NCBI GenBank assembly: GCA_964437725.1
Contig: CAYTIB010000001.1
Span: 56,506 to 120,505, forward strand
Origin: CAYTIB01 sp964437725
Lineage (GTDB): Bacteria > UBA8248 > JACPRG01 > G963555815
Reading direction: 5' to 3'
Length of the DNA: 64,000 nt
Position 1 is the stretch's first letter. The number at the start of each line of letters is the position of its first letter. The translations under genes and the position numbers were made by a program. This document shows positions 9,163 to 18,093 of this stretch, one piece after another. Under the pieces are notes generated by a model. That model had not been told where the DNA came from, ran no database searches, and saw only the letters and a program-made list of their open reading frames with translations.

Positions 9163-10695
9163 ATGCGTTGTAGAGTGACATTAGGAAAATTACTGGAAGC
9201 TAAGGCCGATTTGTTGGTTCTCCCTGTTTTTGAAGGTAAGACACCGCTTCGGGGTGCTACTCGAAATGCTGATGAAATACTCAATGGTGCTATCCGTCGA
9301 ATGCTCGAGGAGAAGGAGTTTCGGGCTCGACTGGGGCAGGTTAGGGCGTTTCCTGTTCTAGAAGCAAGAAATGGGCTTCGGGCGAGACGTATTCTGCTTG
9401 TGGGTTTGGGTAAGCCAGGTGATCTAACAGTCGATGGACTCCGTGGTGTCTCGGCTATGGTTGCGCGAACCGCGCGGGATTTAAGAATCGAAACTATCCA
9501 TGCTGAACTTCCCTTCGTGTCTCTGAAGGTTCCCGGGAATTTACAAGCCCAGGCCTGGATGGAAGGCGCGGTCATGGGACTCTATCGTATGAATGACTAT
9601 CGTAAGGAAAATCCTAGCGATGGTGTGGTGCGAACCGTTGTTCTTGTATCCGAAGAGCAGGATGCGATTACCCCTTTGAGGCAAGGATTGGACCGTGGAC
9701 GAAAACTTGGGGAGGCAACTAACTTTGCGAGAGACTTGGTCACCCATCCACCAAACGTGGCTGTTCCTGCCTATTTAGCATCTGAGGCACGTGCTATGGC
9801 CCGGAAGACTGGGTTACTTTGCAAGATCCTGAATGATCGGGATGCCAAGCGTCTCGGCATGAAGGCTTTTTTGAGTGTTGCACAAGGCAGCGTTGCTCCC
9901 TCGAAATTCATAGTACTTGAGCACCGAGGTAGGAACCCTAGGTCGGCTCCGATTGTCCTTGTTGGTAAAGGGGTCACGTTTGACACCGGAGGTCTCGATA
10001 TTAAGCCGGCAGCCAGTATGAGGAGCATGAAGACGGATATGGCCGGTGCGGCGGCAGTGCTTGGAGCAATGAGGGCTATTTCAGAACTAAACATTGCGCA
10101 ACGGGTTGTGGGCCTTGCTCCATGCACAGAAAACATGATTAGTGGTCGTGCGAATCGGCCGGGTGATGTTGTTGGCTCTATGGCCGGGCTCACAGTGGAA
10201 ATTGACAACACAGATGCCGAAGGGCGGCTCATTCTCGGTGACGCTTTGACATACGCTAAGCGTTATCAACCTGTGGCGGTTGTTGATGCCGCAACTCTGA
10301 CAGGGGCATGTGTTGTTGCGTTGGGGGAATCGTGTACCGGGTTGATGGGGAACCACGGTGAGTTGATTGAGAGAATCCAAAAAGCAGCGGAATGCTCCGG
10401 CGATCGAGTTTGGGAATTGCCTCTGTGGCCGGAGTATTTTGAGCTGATAAAAAGTGATATAGCTGATATTAAGAATACAGGTGGCCGATGGGGGGGAGCC
10501 ATAACAGCGGCGGCCTACCTTGCCCGATTTGCAGAGGATTTTCCATGGGCCCATCTTGATATTGCGGGTCCATCATGGCGGGACCGTGAATTACCATACA
10601 CGCCTAAAGGGGCTTCGGGGGTGGGAGTCCGAGTAATGGTGGAGCTAGTGTCCAACTGGAAACCTTTGAGGTCTAAGAAGAGAAAATGGGATTAA
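9163..10695 (+). CDS. pepA: Leucyl aminopeptidase (M17, PepA)
   Basis: 510-aa cytosolic M17 metallo-aminopeptidase that removes N-terminal residues from peptides. The C-terminal catalytic domain shows GKGVTFDTGGLDIKP (metal ligands and catalytic Lys), KTDMAGAAAVLGAM, the signature NTDAEGRLILGDAL, and the closing HLDIAGPSW. The N-terminal domain is standard. It lies 15 bases after ubiX and is probably in the same transcript. Confidence 0.96.
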   Translation: MRCRVTLGKLLEAKADLLVLPVFEGKTPLRGATRNADEILNGAIRRMLEEKEFRARLGQVRAFPVLEARNGLRARRILLVGLGKPGDLTVDGLRGVSAMVARTARDLRIETIHAELPFVSLKVPGNLQAQAWMEGAVMGLYRMNDYRKENPSDGVVRTVVLVSEEQDAITPLRQGLDRGRKLGEATNFARDLVTHPPNVAVPAYLASEARAMARKTGLLCKILNDRDAKRLGMKAFLSVAQGSVAPSKFIVLEHRGRNPRSAPIVLVGKGVTFDTGGLDIKPAASMRSMKTDMAGAAAVLGAMRAISELNIAQRVVGLAPCTENMISGRANRPGDVVGSMAGLTVEIDNTDAEGRLILGDALTYAKRYQPVAVVDAATLTGACVVALGESCTGLMGNHGELIERIQKAAECSGDRVWELPLWPEYFELIKSDIADIKNTGGRWGGAITAAAYLARFAEDFPWAHLDIAGPSWRDRELPYTPKGASGVGVRVMVELVSNWKPLRSKKRKWD

Positions 10696-10760
10696 AGGTG
10701 CTACCCGGACAAGTGCACCTTGACTCGCGTTTTACTTGAATTTGTTGGGAGGATAGACTG

Positions 10761-11174
10761 TTGGCCAAGCTAAGGCATATTGCCATTGCAACCCGCGACC
10801 CGGGATTTACAGCCAACTTTTACAAAAAGCACTTTGGTATGAAAGAGGCTGGGGTTATTGAAAATGATCTAGGAGAAGGTTTCTATTTGACAGATGGAGT
10901 AATGAATTTAGCAGTGATTAAGAAGCGGGGACCTTGGACAAATCTTCCAGACGATGACCCTGATTTCATAGGGATTGATCACTTCGGGTTTGTTGTAGAC
11001 GACCTAGAGGAAGCTATGCAGCTGCTGAAAGAAGATGGGTCGAGAGAAGTTGCAGACCTTTACCAGGGCGTTGGCGAAGAAACAGTATATTACGAGAGGA
11101 AGTTTCTTGCTCCTGATGGTGTAGTGATTGATGTTTCCGAAGAAGGATGGGTCGGATCTGAAAAGGAGTTATGA
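10761..11174 (+). CDS. VOC-family (glyoxalase/dioxygenase fold) protein
   Basis: 137-aa protein with one vicinal-oxygen-chelate module pair: AKLRHIAIATRDPGFTANFYKKHFGM at the start (first metal His) and IGIDHFGFVVDDLEEAMQ in the middle, ending VIDVSEEGWVG. These are small metal-dependent isomerases, dioxygenases or resistance proteins; substrate cannot be told. The start is TTG, chosen because GGGAGGA lies eight bases upstream. Confidence 0.8.
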   Translation: MAKLRHIAIATRDPGFTANFYKKHFGMKEAGVIENDLGEGFYLTDGVMNLAVIKKRGPWTNLPDDDPDFIGIDHFGFVVDDLEEAMQLLKEDGSREVADLYQGVGEETVYYERKFLAPDGVVIDVSEEGWVGSEKEL

Positions 11175-11270
11175 TATCCTTGGATGAGTTGCTACTCTGA
11201 TGGTGTGTATCTAGTTTTTATTTATTTGTAGAAACCTAAAAGTACACCAGAGATATCGAAGATCCACGAT

Positions 11271-12380
11271 ATGCCCTTAAAACAAACCGAATCCATATTT
11301 GAGACGCCAGTACGCGAGGAAGAACTGGATGATCTCGATTATTTTCGCGATTTACGTGATCGACACCTCGTGATCAATGGACTGAAAATATGTTGGAGAC
11401 CAAAGGCAAAGACGGAAGCGTTGGGTCTTAGTGAGCAAGAATTGCGGAAGTTTTACGAAGTAATGACCCTAGGACGTTTGGTGGAGGAACATTGGGGGGA
11501 GTTATTCCGGCAGGGACTTGTTCCGGGGACAGCGTTCTTTGGACGTGGAAACGAAGCGCTCTCAGTGGCTGCCGCACTTGTGTTGCAGAATGACGATACT
11601 CTTGTGCCAATGCATCGAAATGTCAGTTCGCATGTTGCTAGAGGGCAGGATCTCGCCCAGTTAATGTGTCAGTTTATGGCGAAAGCAGATGGGATTACTA
11701 AGGGACGGGACATCCATTTTGGAAATAGGGACTTGAATATTATACCCCTTATCAGTCACATCGGAACCATGATTCCGGTTGCCGCTGGTGCGGCTTGGGC
11801 ATCAAAGTACAGAAATGATGGTACTGCAGTATTGGGTATCTCTGGCGATGGAGCAACATCAAGTGGAGATTTTCACCAAGGATTAAACTTGGCAGCTGTG
11901 CATCGCCTGCCTCTGGTCGTTGTTATTGAGAACAATCTTTGGGCTTACAAGACGCCTAGTCGAATGCAGTACGCATGCAAGACTCTTATATTGCGGGCTA
12001 TTGGCTATGGAATTCCGGGATATCTGATGGATGCAACTGACATGTTGGGTGCTTTTGAGATTTGCCGTGAGGCAGTTTGTCGGGCTCGGGCAGGAGAAGG
12101 GCCAATCCTTATCGAGTCGGTCAATCCTCGACTTTGTGGGCATTCAATCTATGACCCTTACAAGGACTATGTTTCGCCGGAAGAAATCGCGTCCTGGGAC
12201 GCAAAAGATCCTATTCTTTTGTATCGGGAACGGTTGCGTTCTCTAAAGCTTGGAGACGATCCCTATTTTAAGTCTGTCGAAGAGAAAAATTTGGCAATGG
12301 TTACGGAAGCCGTCAATGTAGCCAAGAAGAACCCCATGCCAGAGGGTTCGCAGGTGATGGAAGGAGTCTACGCCCCGTGA
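11271..12380 (+). CDS. 2-oxoacid (pyruvate-type) dehydrogenase E1 component, alpha subunit
   Basis: 369-aa thiamine-diphosphate E1 alpha subunit. It shows GRGNEALSVAAAL, the MHRNVSSHVARG loop, the TPP motif GDGATSSGDFHQGLN...IENN and the GHSIYDPYKDYVSPEEI activation-loop region. It overlaps the E1 beta start by four bases (GTGA) and E2 follows, forming a standard E1-E1-E2 operon. Pyruvate, acetoin or a branched-chain keto acid could be the substrate; the motifs do not decide. Confidence 0.92.
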   Translation: MPLKQTESIFETPVREEELDDLDYFRDLRDRHLVINGLKICWRPKAKTEALGLSEQELRKFYEVMTLGRLVEEHWGELFRQGLVPGTAFFGRGNEALSVAAALVLQNDDTLVPMHRNVSSHVARGQDLAQLMCQFMAKADGITKGRDIHFGNRDLNIIPLISHIGTMIPVAAGAAWASKYRNDGTAVLGISGDGATSSGDFHQGLNLAAVHRLPLVVVIENNLWAYKTPSRMQYACKTLILRAIGYGIPGYLMDATDMLGAFEICREAVCRARAGEGPILIESVNPRLCGHSIYDPYKDYVSPEEIASWDAKDPILLYRERLRSLKLGDDPYFKSVEEKNLAMVTEAVNVAKKNPMPEGSQVMEGVYAP

Positions 12381-13417
12381 ACGCTGAGGCTCGATCAGGT
12401 TCTGTGCCGCCGGAGTCAGAATCGACTTTGTCCTATCGAGATGCTGTCTCTGAGGCTTTGATGGAAGAAATGGAGCGTGATCCGGACGTTTATATGATTG
12501 GTGAGGATATTGCTATCGGAGGCGGAGCATTTGGAGTTACCAAGGGTTTTCTGGAGCAATTTGGACCGAACCGGGTAGTGGATTCGCCACTTTCAGAAAG
12601 TGGATTTTTAGGGATGGCCGCGGGTTCTGCCCAGTTAGGTCTTCGTCCAGTTGTTGAAATGCAGTTCGCTGATTTTGTATCTGATGCATTTAAGATGTTA
12701 GTGAATTATGCAGCGGGCGTGTATTATCGTCAGGGAGGGCAGGTACCCTTGGTGGTTCGCTTGCCATCAGGTTCTTTGGGAAGTGCTGGACCTTTTCACT
12801 CCTGCAATCCCGAATCCTGGTTTTATCACACTCCTGGTCTTAAGATTGTTGCAGCTGCAAGTCCTTACGACGCGAAAGGTTTGCTGAAAGCTGCAATTAG
12901 GGACAACAACCCAGTTATCTATCTTGAATACAAGAGACTCTACAACCTTCCTATGTCCCAGTTTCCTGAGCTTTTGCGAATCCCCATCCCCGATGAAGAC
13001 TTTATTGTCCCTATCGGAGAGGCTCGCCTCCTCCGGGAGGGCGAAGATTTGACTCTTATCACACATGGAACAACGGTTTTGGATTCCCTTAAAGCGGCGG
13101 ATATAGCTGCTGAGGAGGGGCTGGAAGTTGAGGTGATTGACCTGCGGAGTATTCTCCCGTTTGATCGCGATGCTATTGTACGCTCAGTGGAGAAGACAGG
13201 ACGTGCCCTCATTGTCCATGAAGATCTTAAAATAGGTGGAGTCGGAGCTGAGTGGGCTGCTGTGCTCGCCGAAGAGGCTTTCGAGTTGCTGGATGCCCCG
13301 GTTAGGCGTGTGGCTGCAGTTGATGCCCCAATTCCCTATAGTCCGACCTTAGAGGATTTTTTCTTACCGAATACCGACAAGATTTGCGATGCAATTCGTG
13401 AGGTAGCTAGTTTTTAG
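12377..13417 (+). CDS. 2-oxoacid dehydrogenase E1 component, beta subunit
   Basis: 346-aa partner of the upstream alpha subunit in the heterotetrameric E1. Landmarks are YMIGEDIAIGGGAFGVTKG, the VVDSPLSESGFLGMAAGSA segment with the catalytic Glu, PLVVRLPSGSLG, and the C-terminal transketolase domain with THGTTVLDSLKA and EVIDLRSILPFD. GTG start inside the alpha stop. A 46-base gap with a palindrome separates it from E2. Confidence 0.93.
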   Translation: MNAEARSGSVPPESESTLSYRDAVSEALMEEMERDPDVYMIGEDIAIGGGAFGVTKGFLEQFGPNRVVDSPLSESGFLGMAAGSAQLGLRPVVEMQFADFVSDAFKMLVNYAAGVYYRQGGQVPLVVRLPSGSLGSAGPFHSCNPESWFYHTPGLKIVAAASPYDAKGLLKAAIRDNNPVIYLEYKRLYNLPMSQFPELLRIPIPDEDFIVPIGEARLLREGEDLTLITHGTTVLDSLKAADIAAEEGLEVEVIDLRSILPFDRDAIVRSVEKTGRALIVHEDLKIGGVGAEWAAVLAEEAFELLDAPVRRVAAVDAPIPYSPTLEDFFLPNTDKICDAIREVASF

Positions 13418-13433
13418 CTCGCCGTAATCAACT

Positions 13434-13446
13434 TGAACAGTGTTCA
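13434..13446. repeat. 13-base palindrome between E1 beta and E2 genes
   Basis: TGAACA-G-TGTTCA, a perfect 6+6 inverted repeat with one central base, in the 46-base gap before the E2 gene. It might be an operator or a small RNA hairpin; nothing else supports either. Confidence 0.35.
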
Positions 13447-13463
13447 GAATGGAAGAGAGATAA

Positions 13464-14720
13464 ATGCAGCAGGCCAGGGTGATCATGCCGAAAATGGGGT
13501 CTAGTGTCCACGAAGGAACGGTCGTTCAATGGCTAAAGGAAGAGGGTGATTCATTGGTTAAGGGGGAACCCATCCTTCTAGCGGAAAGCGAAAAAGTCGA
13601 GTTTGAGGTAGAAAGCCCTTACGGCGGTCGCCTAGCAAAAATTCTTGTTTCACCAGAGGAATCGATCCCCGTTGGAGAGGCGGTTGCTGTGGTTGAGACA
13701 GAAGACGAAATTATTGAAGATGCTGAGCTTGCAATTGATTCAGTGGAAGACGTAGGTAGTGCATCGGAGGAAAAACGAAAATCCAAAACCGTAGACGGAG
13801 ATGGTAGGGAAGGGAGCGGCAATTTTCTCTCTCCTAGTGTACGCAAGTTGGCCGGAAAACATGGAATTTCTGTGAGGGAACTAAATTCGATTCAAGGTTC
13901 TGGTAAAAATGGAAGAGTGACCAAAGAGGATGTTCTGGCTTTCATGGCCACTCGGGGTGCTGGGAATGTGGAAATCAGTGCTTTGCAGGAGATCGCGGGT
14001 CCTATTCCTACGGAGGAAGAAGCGGATGCTGTACCCCTCAGCCCTTTACGGAAGCGATTGGCCAAGCGCCTCACAGAAATAGCGAGAGAGGTTCCTCAGT
14101 TTACAACTATTGATGAGGCCGATGTTACGGAGATTGTTCTTAGAAGAAAAGAACTGGGAGAAGCTCTCTTTGCTAGGGCAGGGGTTCATCTGACATATAC
14201 TCACTTCATTGCTTGGGCGACTTTGCGGGCGCTCGAGCGGATCGAATTTGGTTCCGTGAACGCTCGGCTTGTGAGAGATGTGAGGTATCAGTTTAAGGAA
14301 ATTCACTTAGGGATGGCTGTGGCGGTGACGGATGGTCTAATTGTTCCAGTGATTAGATCTGCGGGAGCTTTGACATTTGATGAACTGGCAATGCAGATTC
14401 AAATTTTAGCAGATCAAGCAAGACAAGGAACCCTAGAGCCGAAAAGCGTTGTTGGAAGTACATTTACAATTACAAATCCAGGCGCCGCAGGGAGCATTTT
14501 TGCAACCCCTATTCTTAATCCCCCCGAAGCTGTCATCTTAGGTGTTGGGGCTATTCAAAAGCGCGCTGTTCCATTAGACGATGGGACTATAGGTGTTCGT
14601 AATCTTGTGGGGTTGTCTTTGTCGGTAGATCATCGTGTAGTGGATGGAGTTATTGCTGCCCAATTCAACCGTGTGATTTGCGAAAATCTCGAAACTTTCG
14701 ATTTCTCTGTTCTGGGATGA
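13464..14720 (+). CDS. 2-oxoacid dehydrogenase E2 (dihydrolipoamide acyltransferase)
   Basis: 418 aa. An N-terminal lipoyl domain carries the lipoylated Lys in ESEKVEFEVESPYGG (about residue 45). An acidic linker follows, then the peripheral-subunit-binding domain (LSPSVRKLAGKHGISV...GKNGRVTKEDV), and the C-terminal catalytic domain ending SVDHRVVDGVIAAQF with the active-site His. It completes the operon with E1 alpha and beta. No lipoamide dehydrogenase (E3) is in the window. Confidence 0.93.
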   Translation: MQQARVIMPKMGSSVHEGTVVQWLKEEGDSLVKGEPILLAESEKVEFEVESPYGGRLAKILVSPEESIPVGEAVAVVETEDEIIEDAELAIDSVEDVGSASEEKRKSKTVDGDGREGSGNFLSPSVRKLAGKHGISVRELNSIQGSGKNGRVTKEDVLAFMATRGAGNVEISALQEIAGPIPTEEEADAVPLSPLRKRLAKRLTEIAREVPQFTTIDEADVTEIVLRRKELGEALFARAGVHLTYTHFIAWATLRALERIEFGSVNARLVRDVRYQFKEIHLGMAVAVTDGLIVPVIRSAGALTFDELAMQIQILADQARQGTLEPKSVVGSTFTITNPGAAGSIFATPILNPPEAVILGVGAIQKRAVPLDDGTIGVRNLVGLSLSVDHRVVDGVIAAQFNRVICENLETFDFSVLG

Positions 14721-14777
14721 AATCTGCGTAACGAAATCCATTTTGTTGGTGAACAGTCGATAAATGGGTGGATGTGT

Positions 14778-15059
14778 ATGGCAAAATTGACAAAGGAGCA
14801 GGTTGACGAGGCGCTGAAAGAGTTGGAAGGCTGGGAGCGTGAGGGGGACGCAATCGTCAAGACCTTTACATTTGAGTGGTTTACACCAGCGATGGGTTTT
14901 GTTGCGAAGGTAGGACTATTAGCTGAACGGAACGATCATCACCCAGATATTGACATCCGCTATAAGACGGTCCGTCTTTGGCTGAGCACGCACGATTCGG
15001 GCGGTTTAACTGAGCGCGATGTCAACCTGGCCAAGGAAATTGAGCTTTACGCTCTTTAA
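14778..15059 (+). CDS. 4a-hydroxytetrahydrobiopterin dehydratase (PCD/DCoH family)
   Basis: 93-aa pterin-4a-carbinolamine dehydratase. The conserved active site is visible as ERNDHHPDIDIRYKTVRLWLSTH (three His in family spacing), within a normal-length domain. Start at the second ATG, six bases after GGGTGG; ATG 14772 would add two residues. No phenylalanine hydroxylase is nearby, so a role in molybdopterin or other pterin metabolism is possible. Confidence 0.92.
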   Translation: MAKLTKEQVDEALKELEGWEREGDAIVKTFTFEWFTPAMGFVAKVGLLAERNDHHPDIDIRYKTVRLWLSTHDSGGLTERDVNLAKEIELYAL

Positions 15060-15129
15060 TAGCGGAAGTGTATCCCTGGAGTGGAAAGCTGAGTCCCAAC
15101 GAGGTTGGAGTGTGAAAGAAGAATCCCAA

Positions 15130-16047
15130 ATGGAATTACTAGTAGTCGGGTCAATAGCTTTGGACTCTGTCAAAACCCCGTTTGGGGAGAAAAAGCGGAT
15201 ACTTGGTGGTTCTGCAACCCATTTTTCGGTTTCTGCTTCAATGTTCACGCCTGTTCGATTGGTGGGGGTTGTTGGCGAGGATTTTCCCGAAGAGCATTTG
15301 GATTTTTTACGTAGCCGCCGAATAGATCTCGAAGGCTTAGAGATTGCGAAAGGGAAAACATTTCATTGGGTTGGAGAATATGGCGATAATCTCAATGAAG
15401 CAATCACTCTAGAAACACACCTCAATGTGTTTGCCGATTTTCAGCCCAAGTTGCCCGAAAACTACAAGAAATCAGAGCTTGTGTTCTTGGCAAATATAGA
15501 TCCCCAACTTCAAATGGATGTTCTGAGTCAGATGACAGGCCCGAGATTTGTTGCCTGTGACACAATGAATTTTTGGATTGAGGGAAAGCCAGAGATCTTG
15601 TGGGAGCTTTTAAAGCAGGTTGACGTGCTAATTATCAACGATGGAGAGGTCAGCTTGCTGGCGGAAGATGGGAATTTGCTAAGGGCGGCCAGGAGGATCC
15701 TTAATGAAGGTCCCAAGACCCTCATAGTTAAGCGAGGAGAGTATGGCGCCCTCATGTTTGACGAGGAAGGTGAGTTCTGGGCTCCTGCCTTGCCCCTTGA
15801 AGATTTAAGTGATCCCACTGGAGCAGGAGATAGCTTCGCCGGTGGATTCATGGGTTATCTCGCCTCCAGCGGGGACATAAATCATGAGAATTTTCGGCGA
15901 GCTATCATTTATGGTAGTACCATGGCTTCTTTTAACGTTCAAGCTTTTAGCCTTGATCGGCTCCGGACGTTGTCATCAAAGGAAGTAGAGGGGCGCGCTC
16001 AGAGTTTTAAATCTCTCTCCGATTTCAACCTTCCCTCACTGGCCTAG
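15130..16047 (+). CDS. PfkB-family carbohydrate/nucleoside kinase
   Basis: 305-aa ribokinase-fold sugar or nucleoside kinase. It starts MELLVVGSIALDSVKTP, has the GGSATHFSVSASMF glycine motif, and ends with DPTGAGDSFAGGFMGYL containing the catalytic Asp and anion hole. The chosen ATG matches the family's first strand; a GTG at 15112 and earlier codons would overlap the pterin dehydratase. Substrate is not deducible. Confidence 0.88.
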   Translation: MELLVVGSIALDSVKTPFGEKKRILGGSATHFSVSASMFTPVRLVGVVGEDFPEEHLDFLRSRRIDLEGLEIAKGKTFHWVGEYGDNLNEAITLETHLNVFADFQPKLPENYKKSELVFLANIDPQLQMDVLSQMTGPRFVACDTMNFWIEGKPEILWELLKQVDVLIINDGEVSLLAEDGNLLRAARRILNEGPKTLIVKRGEYGALMFDEEGEFWAPALPLEDLSDPTGAGDSFAGGFMGYLASSGDINHENFRRAIIYGSTMASFNVQAFSLDRLRTLSSKEVEGRAQSFKSLSDFNLPSLA

Positions 16048-16103
16048 TAATACACAAGTGGAATTGCATCCGCCCCGTCATGTCTCTAATTGAGAATTGA
16101 ATC

Positions 16104-16655
16104 GTGCGCATCATTGCCGGTATGGCAAAGGGGAGGCGGTTGGTTGCCCCGAAGGGGCTAGGTGTTAGGCCTACACCTGCGAGAGTGAGAGAGGCCGTTT
16201 TTGACATACTTGGTGAGTGGATCCTAGGGACCACTTGCCTTGATGTTTTTGCGGGTACGGGGGCAATAGCTGCCGAGGCTTTGAGCCGAGGAGCAAAGGC
16301 TGTTGTGATTCTCGAAAAGAATCCCGAAGCTCTAGGTGCGTTGGAAAAAAATCTTGAAGTTCCGGGTTTTAGTCGAAATTGTTGGAAAATCCTACCGGGT
16401 GATGCGGTACGGTCTCTTATGGATCTGACTAGACAGCATGAACAGTTTGATTTTATCTATTTAGATCCCCCTTATGCCTTCACCGAGAGGGAAACGATAG
16501 TCGAACTGGCTGCCCATTTAGTTAAGCCATCTGGGTGGGTAGTTCTTGAGCACCTTTCCAAATTAACAAGCCCGGTGATTGGTGATTTGGAAAGATGCGA
16601 AAAGCGAAAATTTGGAGATACATCAGTGACATTTTTCCAACCAGTTAAGCCCTAA
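16104..16655 (+). CDS. rsmD: 16S rRNA (guanine966-N2)-methyltransferase RsmD
   Basis: 183-aa SAM-dependent methyltransferase modifying G966 of 16S rRNA. It begins MRIIAGMAKGRRLVAPKG with a GTG start, contains DVFAGTGAIAAEALSRGA (SAM-binding) and the catalytic YLDPPYA. Length is normal. coaD, its frequent neighbour, is absent; the next gene is convergent. Confidence 0.95.
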   Translation: MRIIAGMAKGRRLVAPKGLGVRPTPARVREAVFDILGEWILGTTCLDVFAGTGAIAAEALSRGAKAVVILEKNPEALGALEKNLEVPGFSRNCWKILPGDAVRSLMDLTRQHEQFDFIYLDPPYAFTERETIVELAAHLVKPSGWVVLEHLSKLTSPVIGDLERCEKRKFGDTSVTFFQPVKP

Positions 16656-16921
16656 AACCCCCTTCTTTCAGGCTCTTACTTAGTCAGAGTAGCCCTTATT
16701 TCTTAGGAAATGTGATTTATTGTGGAAACTAAAGGTGATTGAAAATTAGGCATTTCGCTTACTATGACCGGAAAATCGGCTGTTGGCAGAGTTTTACCCC
16801 TGGGTTTTCCACAAACAATCTACAATTCCAGTGGAAATTCTGCCTATGTAAAATACCGCACCTCTCTGAATACAAATATTATTCGATTAACTTGTAATAT
16901 CCGCGGAGTATTAGCAAGCGG

Positions 16922-17431
16922 CTACGAACTCATTTTCTTGTAAAATTGTACTAGTGCCAGTACCTCCTGCCATGTCAGGCGGCCGATGGGCCCGCTGCTA
17001 TATACTCCGACAGCCACAGAATTATCTGGTCTAATGAGAAATCCTGTACTATGAATAATCTCGGTTTCCGGATTTCGGGGGTTATTCCCGTAGAATAGAC
17101 CCAAGGATTTAGAGGTGTCCGCAGCATCGAGACTATGTGCTACGGGAAAATTTAAGCCCCACTCGCTTACTAATTTCTTTGAATTCTCCGGCGGCTCCGT
17201 AGAGGCGGCTACGACGTGAATCCCTTCTTCTGTTAGCTGCTTGGAGGCTTTAGCAAAAGCGCTCAACTGCGCTTTGCAGTGCGGTCAGAAGTAACCTCGG
17301 AAGAACAGGATAACCTTCCAGTTGTCACCGAAAACTGCAGGATAATCTAACCTCGGTCCATCCGTTAATTCGAGAGACAAATTCGGAAATATGTCCCCCG
17401 AATCTAAACCGTCTGAAGATGCTTTGGGCAT
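16922..17431 (-). CDS. Selenocysteine-containing AhpC/TSA-type redoxin (UxxC)
   Basis: Reading from the ATG at 17429-17431 gives a complete 169-aa thioredoxin-fold protein only if the TGA at 17285-17287 is decoded. The TGA is codon 49, in FFRGYF-U-PHCKAQL, exactly where peroxiredoxin-like relatives have the first Cys of the RGxxCPxC motif; the second Cys (52) is present. Both flanks read as normal redoxin sequence (strand VILFF before; HVVAAST, LNFPVAHSLD and a GFLIRPD strand after). A ribosome site (AGGGAG) sits eight bases before the ATG, and a bacterial SECIS-type hairpin follows the TGA directly. Without recoding, a caller would start at TTG 17266 and lose the active site. Expected role: thiol peroxidase or disulfide reductase. 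It lies 56 bases after a TPP-decarboxylase pair on the same strand. Confidence 0.88.
17253..17277 (-). promoter_or_regulatory. Bacterial SECIS element for the in-frame UGA
   Basis: Immediately downstream of the TGA the mRNA folds as GCAAAGCGC, loop AGUUGA, GCGCUUU(U)GC: nine base pairs with one bulged U. The apical loop begins 17 bases after the UGA (16 intervening) and has a G in its second position. Both fit the general bacterial SECIS pattern (short stem, small loop with an early G, loop 16-37 bases from UGA) recognised by SelB. Confidence 0.78.
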
Positions 17432-17487
17432 GGGTTCTACTCCCTGTCAAACAATTAGTAGCTTTTGCAATGTTTGTTTCCCATCAC

Positions 17488-18093
17488 TCAATTGTGCTGA
17501 CTCGGTGGAATTATGATAGTTTTCTCCGAGTTCTCGAGATGTCGGACGAAGTAATATTTGTCCTCGATCCCGTCAAACTTTTTTCGTGGAATATCTTCTT
17601 CTACACCCGGCTCTATTTTTGAAACAACGAAGTGGGTCTTCTCGTCAGAAAGTGCCTCATCGGTTGCTTCTCGAAGCTCGCCTTCCGTCCGGATGGTACG
17701 GGCCTCTTCAATGCCTGCACCGCGGGCCATACTAGCCAGATCCACTTTCCCAGATGTGTGTGTACTAGGGCCCCCAATGCACTCATATATTTCGTTGTCA
17801 AAACAGAAAATTTTAAGGTTTTTTGGTGCCTCGTTACCCAAGGTAGCGAGAATACCTAAGTTCATAAGGGCACTTCCGTCTGTTTCTAAACAGACTACGT
17901 TCCGGTTGGGAAGGCCCACCGCAACTCCGAACGCCAGGGGCATGTGACAGCCAAGACACATTAGGTACATGCTGTTTCCCTGTGGCTCAGGCCTAATGTT
18001 GTACCACTCATCTACAATCCCGCCCAACGATACAATACAGACTTCATCAGTCATTCTTTCGGCAATTACTTTCAAAGCTTGGTAGCGTGTCAA
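17488..18093 (-). CDS. TPP-dependent decarboxylase, C-terminal (ComE-like) subunit
   Basis: 201-aa TPP-binding domain protein like the beta subunit of sulfopyruvate decarboxylase or the C-terminal half of phosphonopyruvate decarboxylase. The TPP motif reads ETDGSALMNLGILATLG...FDNEIYE, with Thr for the usual first Gly. LCLGCHMPLAFGVAVGLPNR is the typical region before it. It overlaps its partner by four bases. Which keto acid is decarboxylated is open; no phosphonate or coenzyme M genes are near. Confidence 0.85.
   Translation of the reverse strand: MTRYQALKVIAERMTDEVCIVSLGGIVDEWYNIRPEPQGNSMYLMCLGCHMPLAFGVAVGLPNRNVVCLETDGSALMNLGILATLGNEAPKNLKIFCFDNEIYECIGGPSTHTSGKVDLASMARGAGIEEARTIRTEGELREATDEALSDEKTHFVVSKIEPGVEEDIPRKKFDGIEDKYYFVRHLENSEKTIIIPPSQHN

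Noticed and set aside
13434..13446. Palindrome as a LexA box
   Set aside because: Spacing (GAAC-N3-GTTC) does not fit the known LexA patterns.
16922..17266. Annotating only the 114-codon ORF starting at TTG 17266
   Set aside because: It lacks the active site and ribosome site; the frame upstream of the TGA is clearly the same protein.
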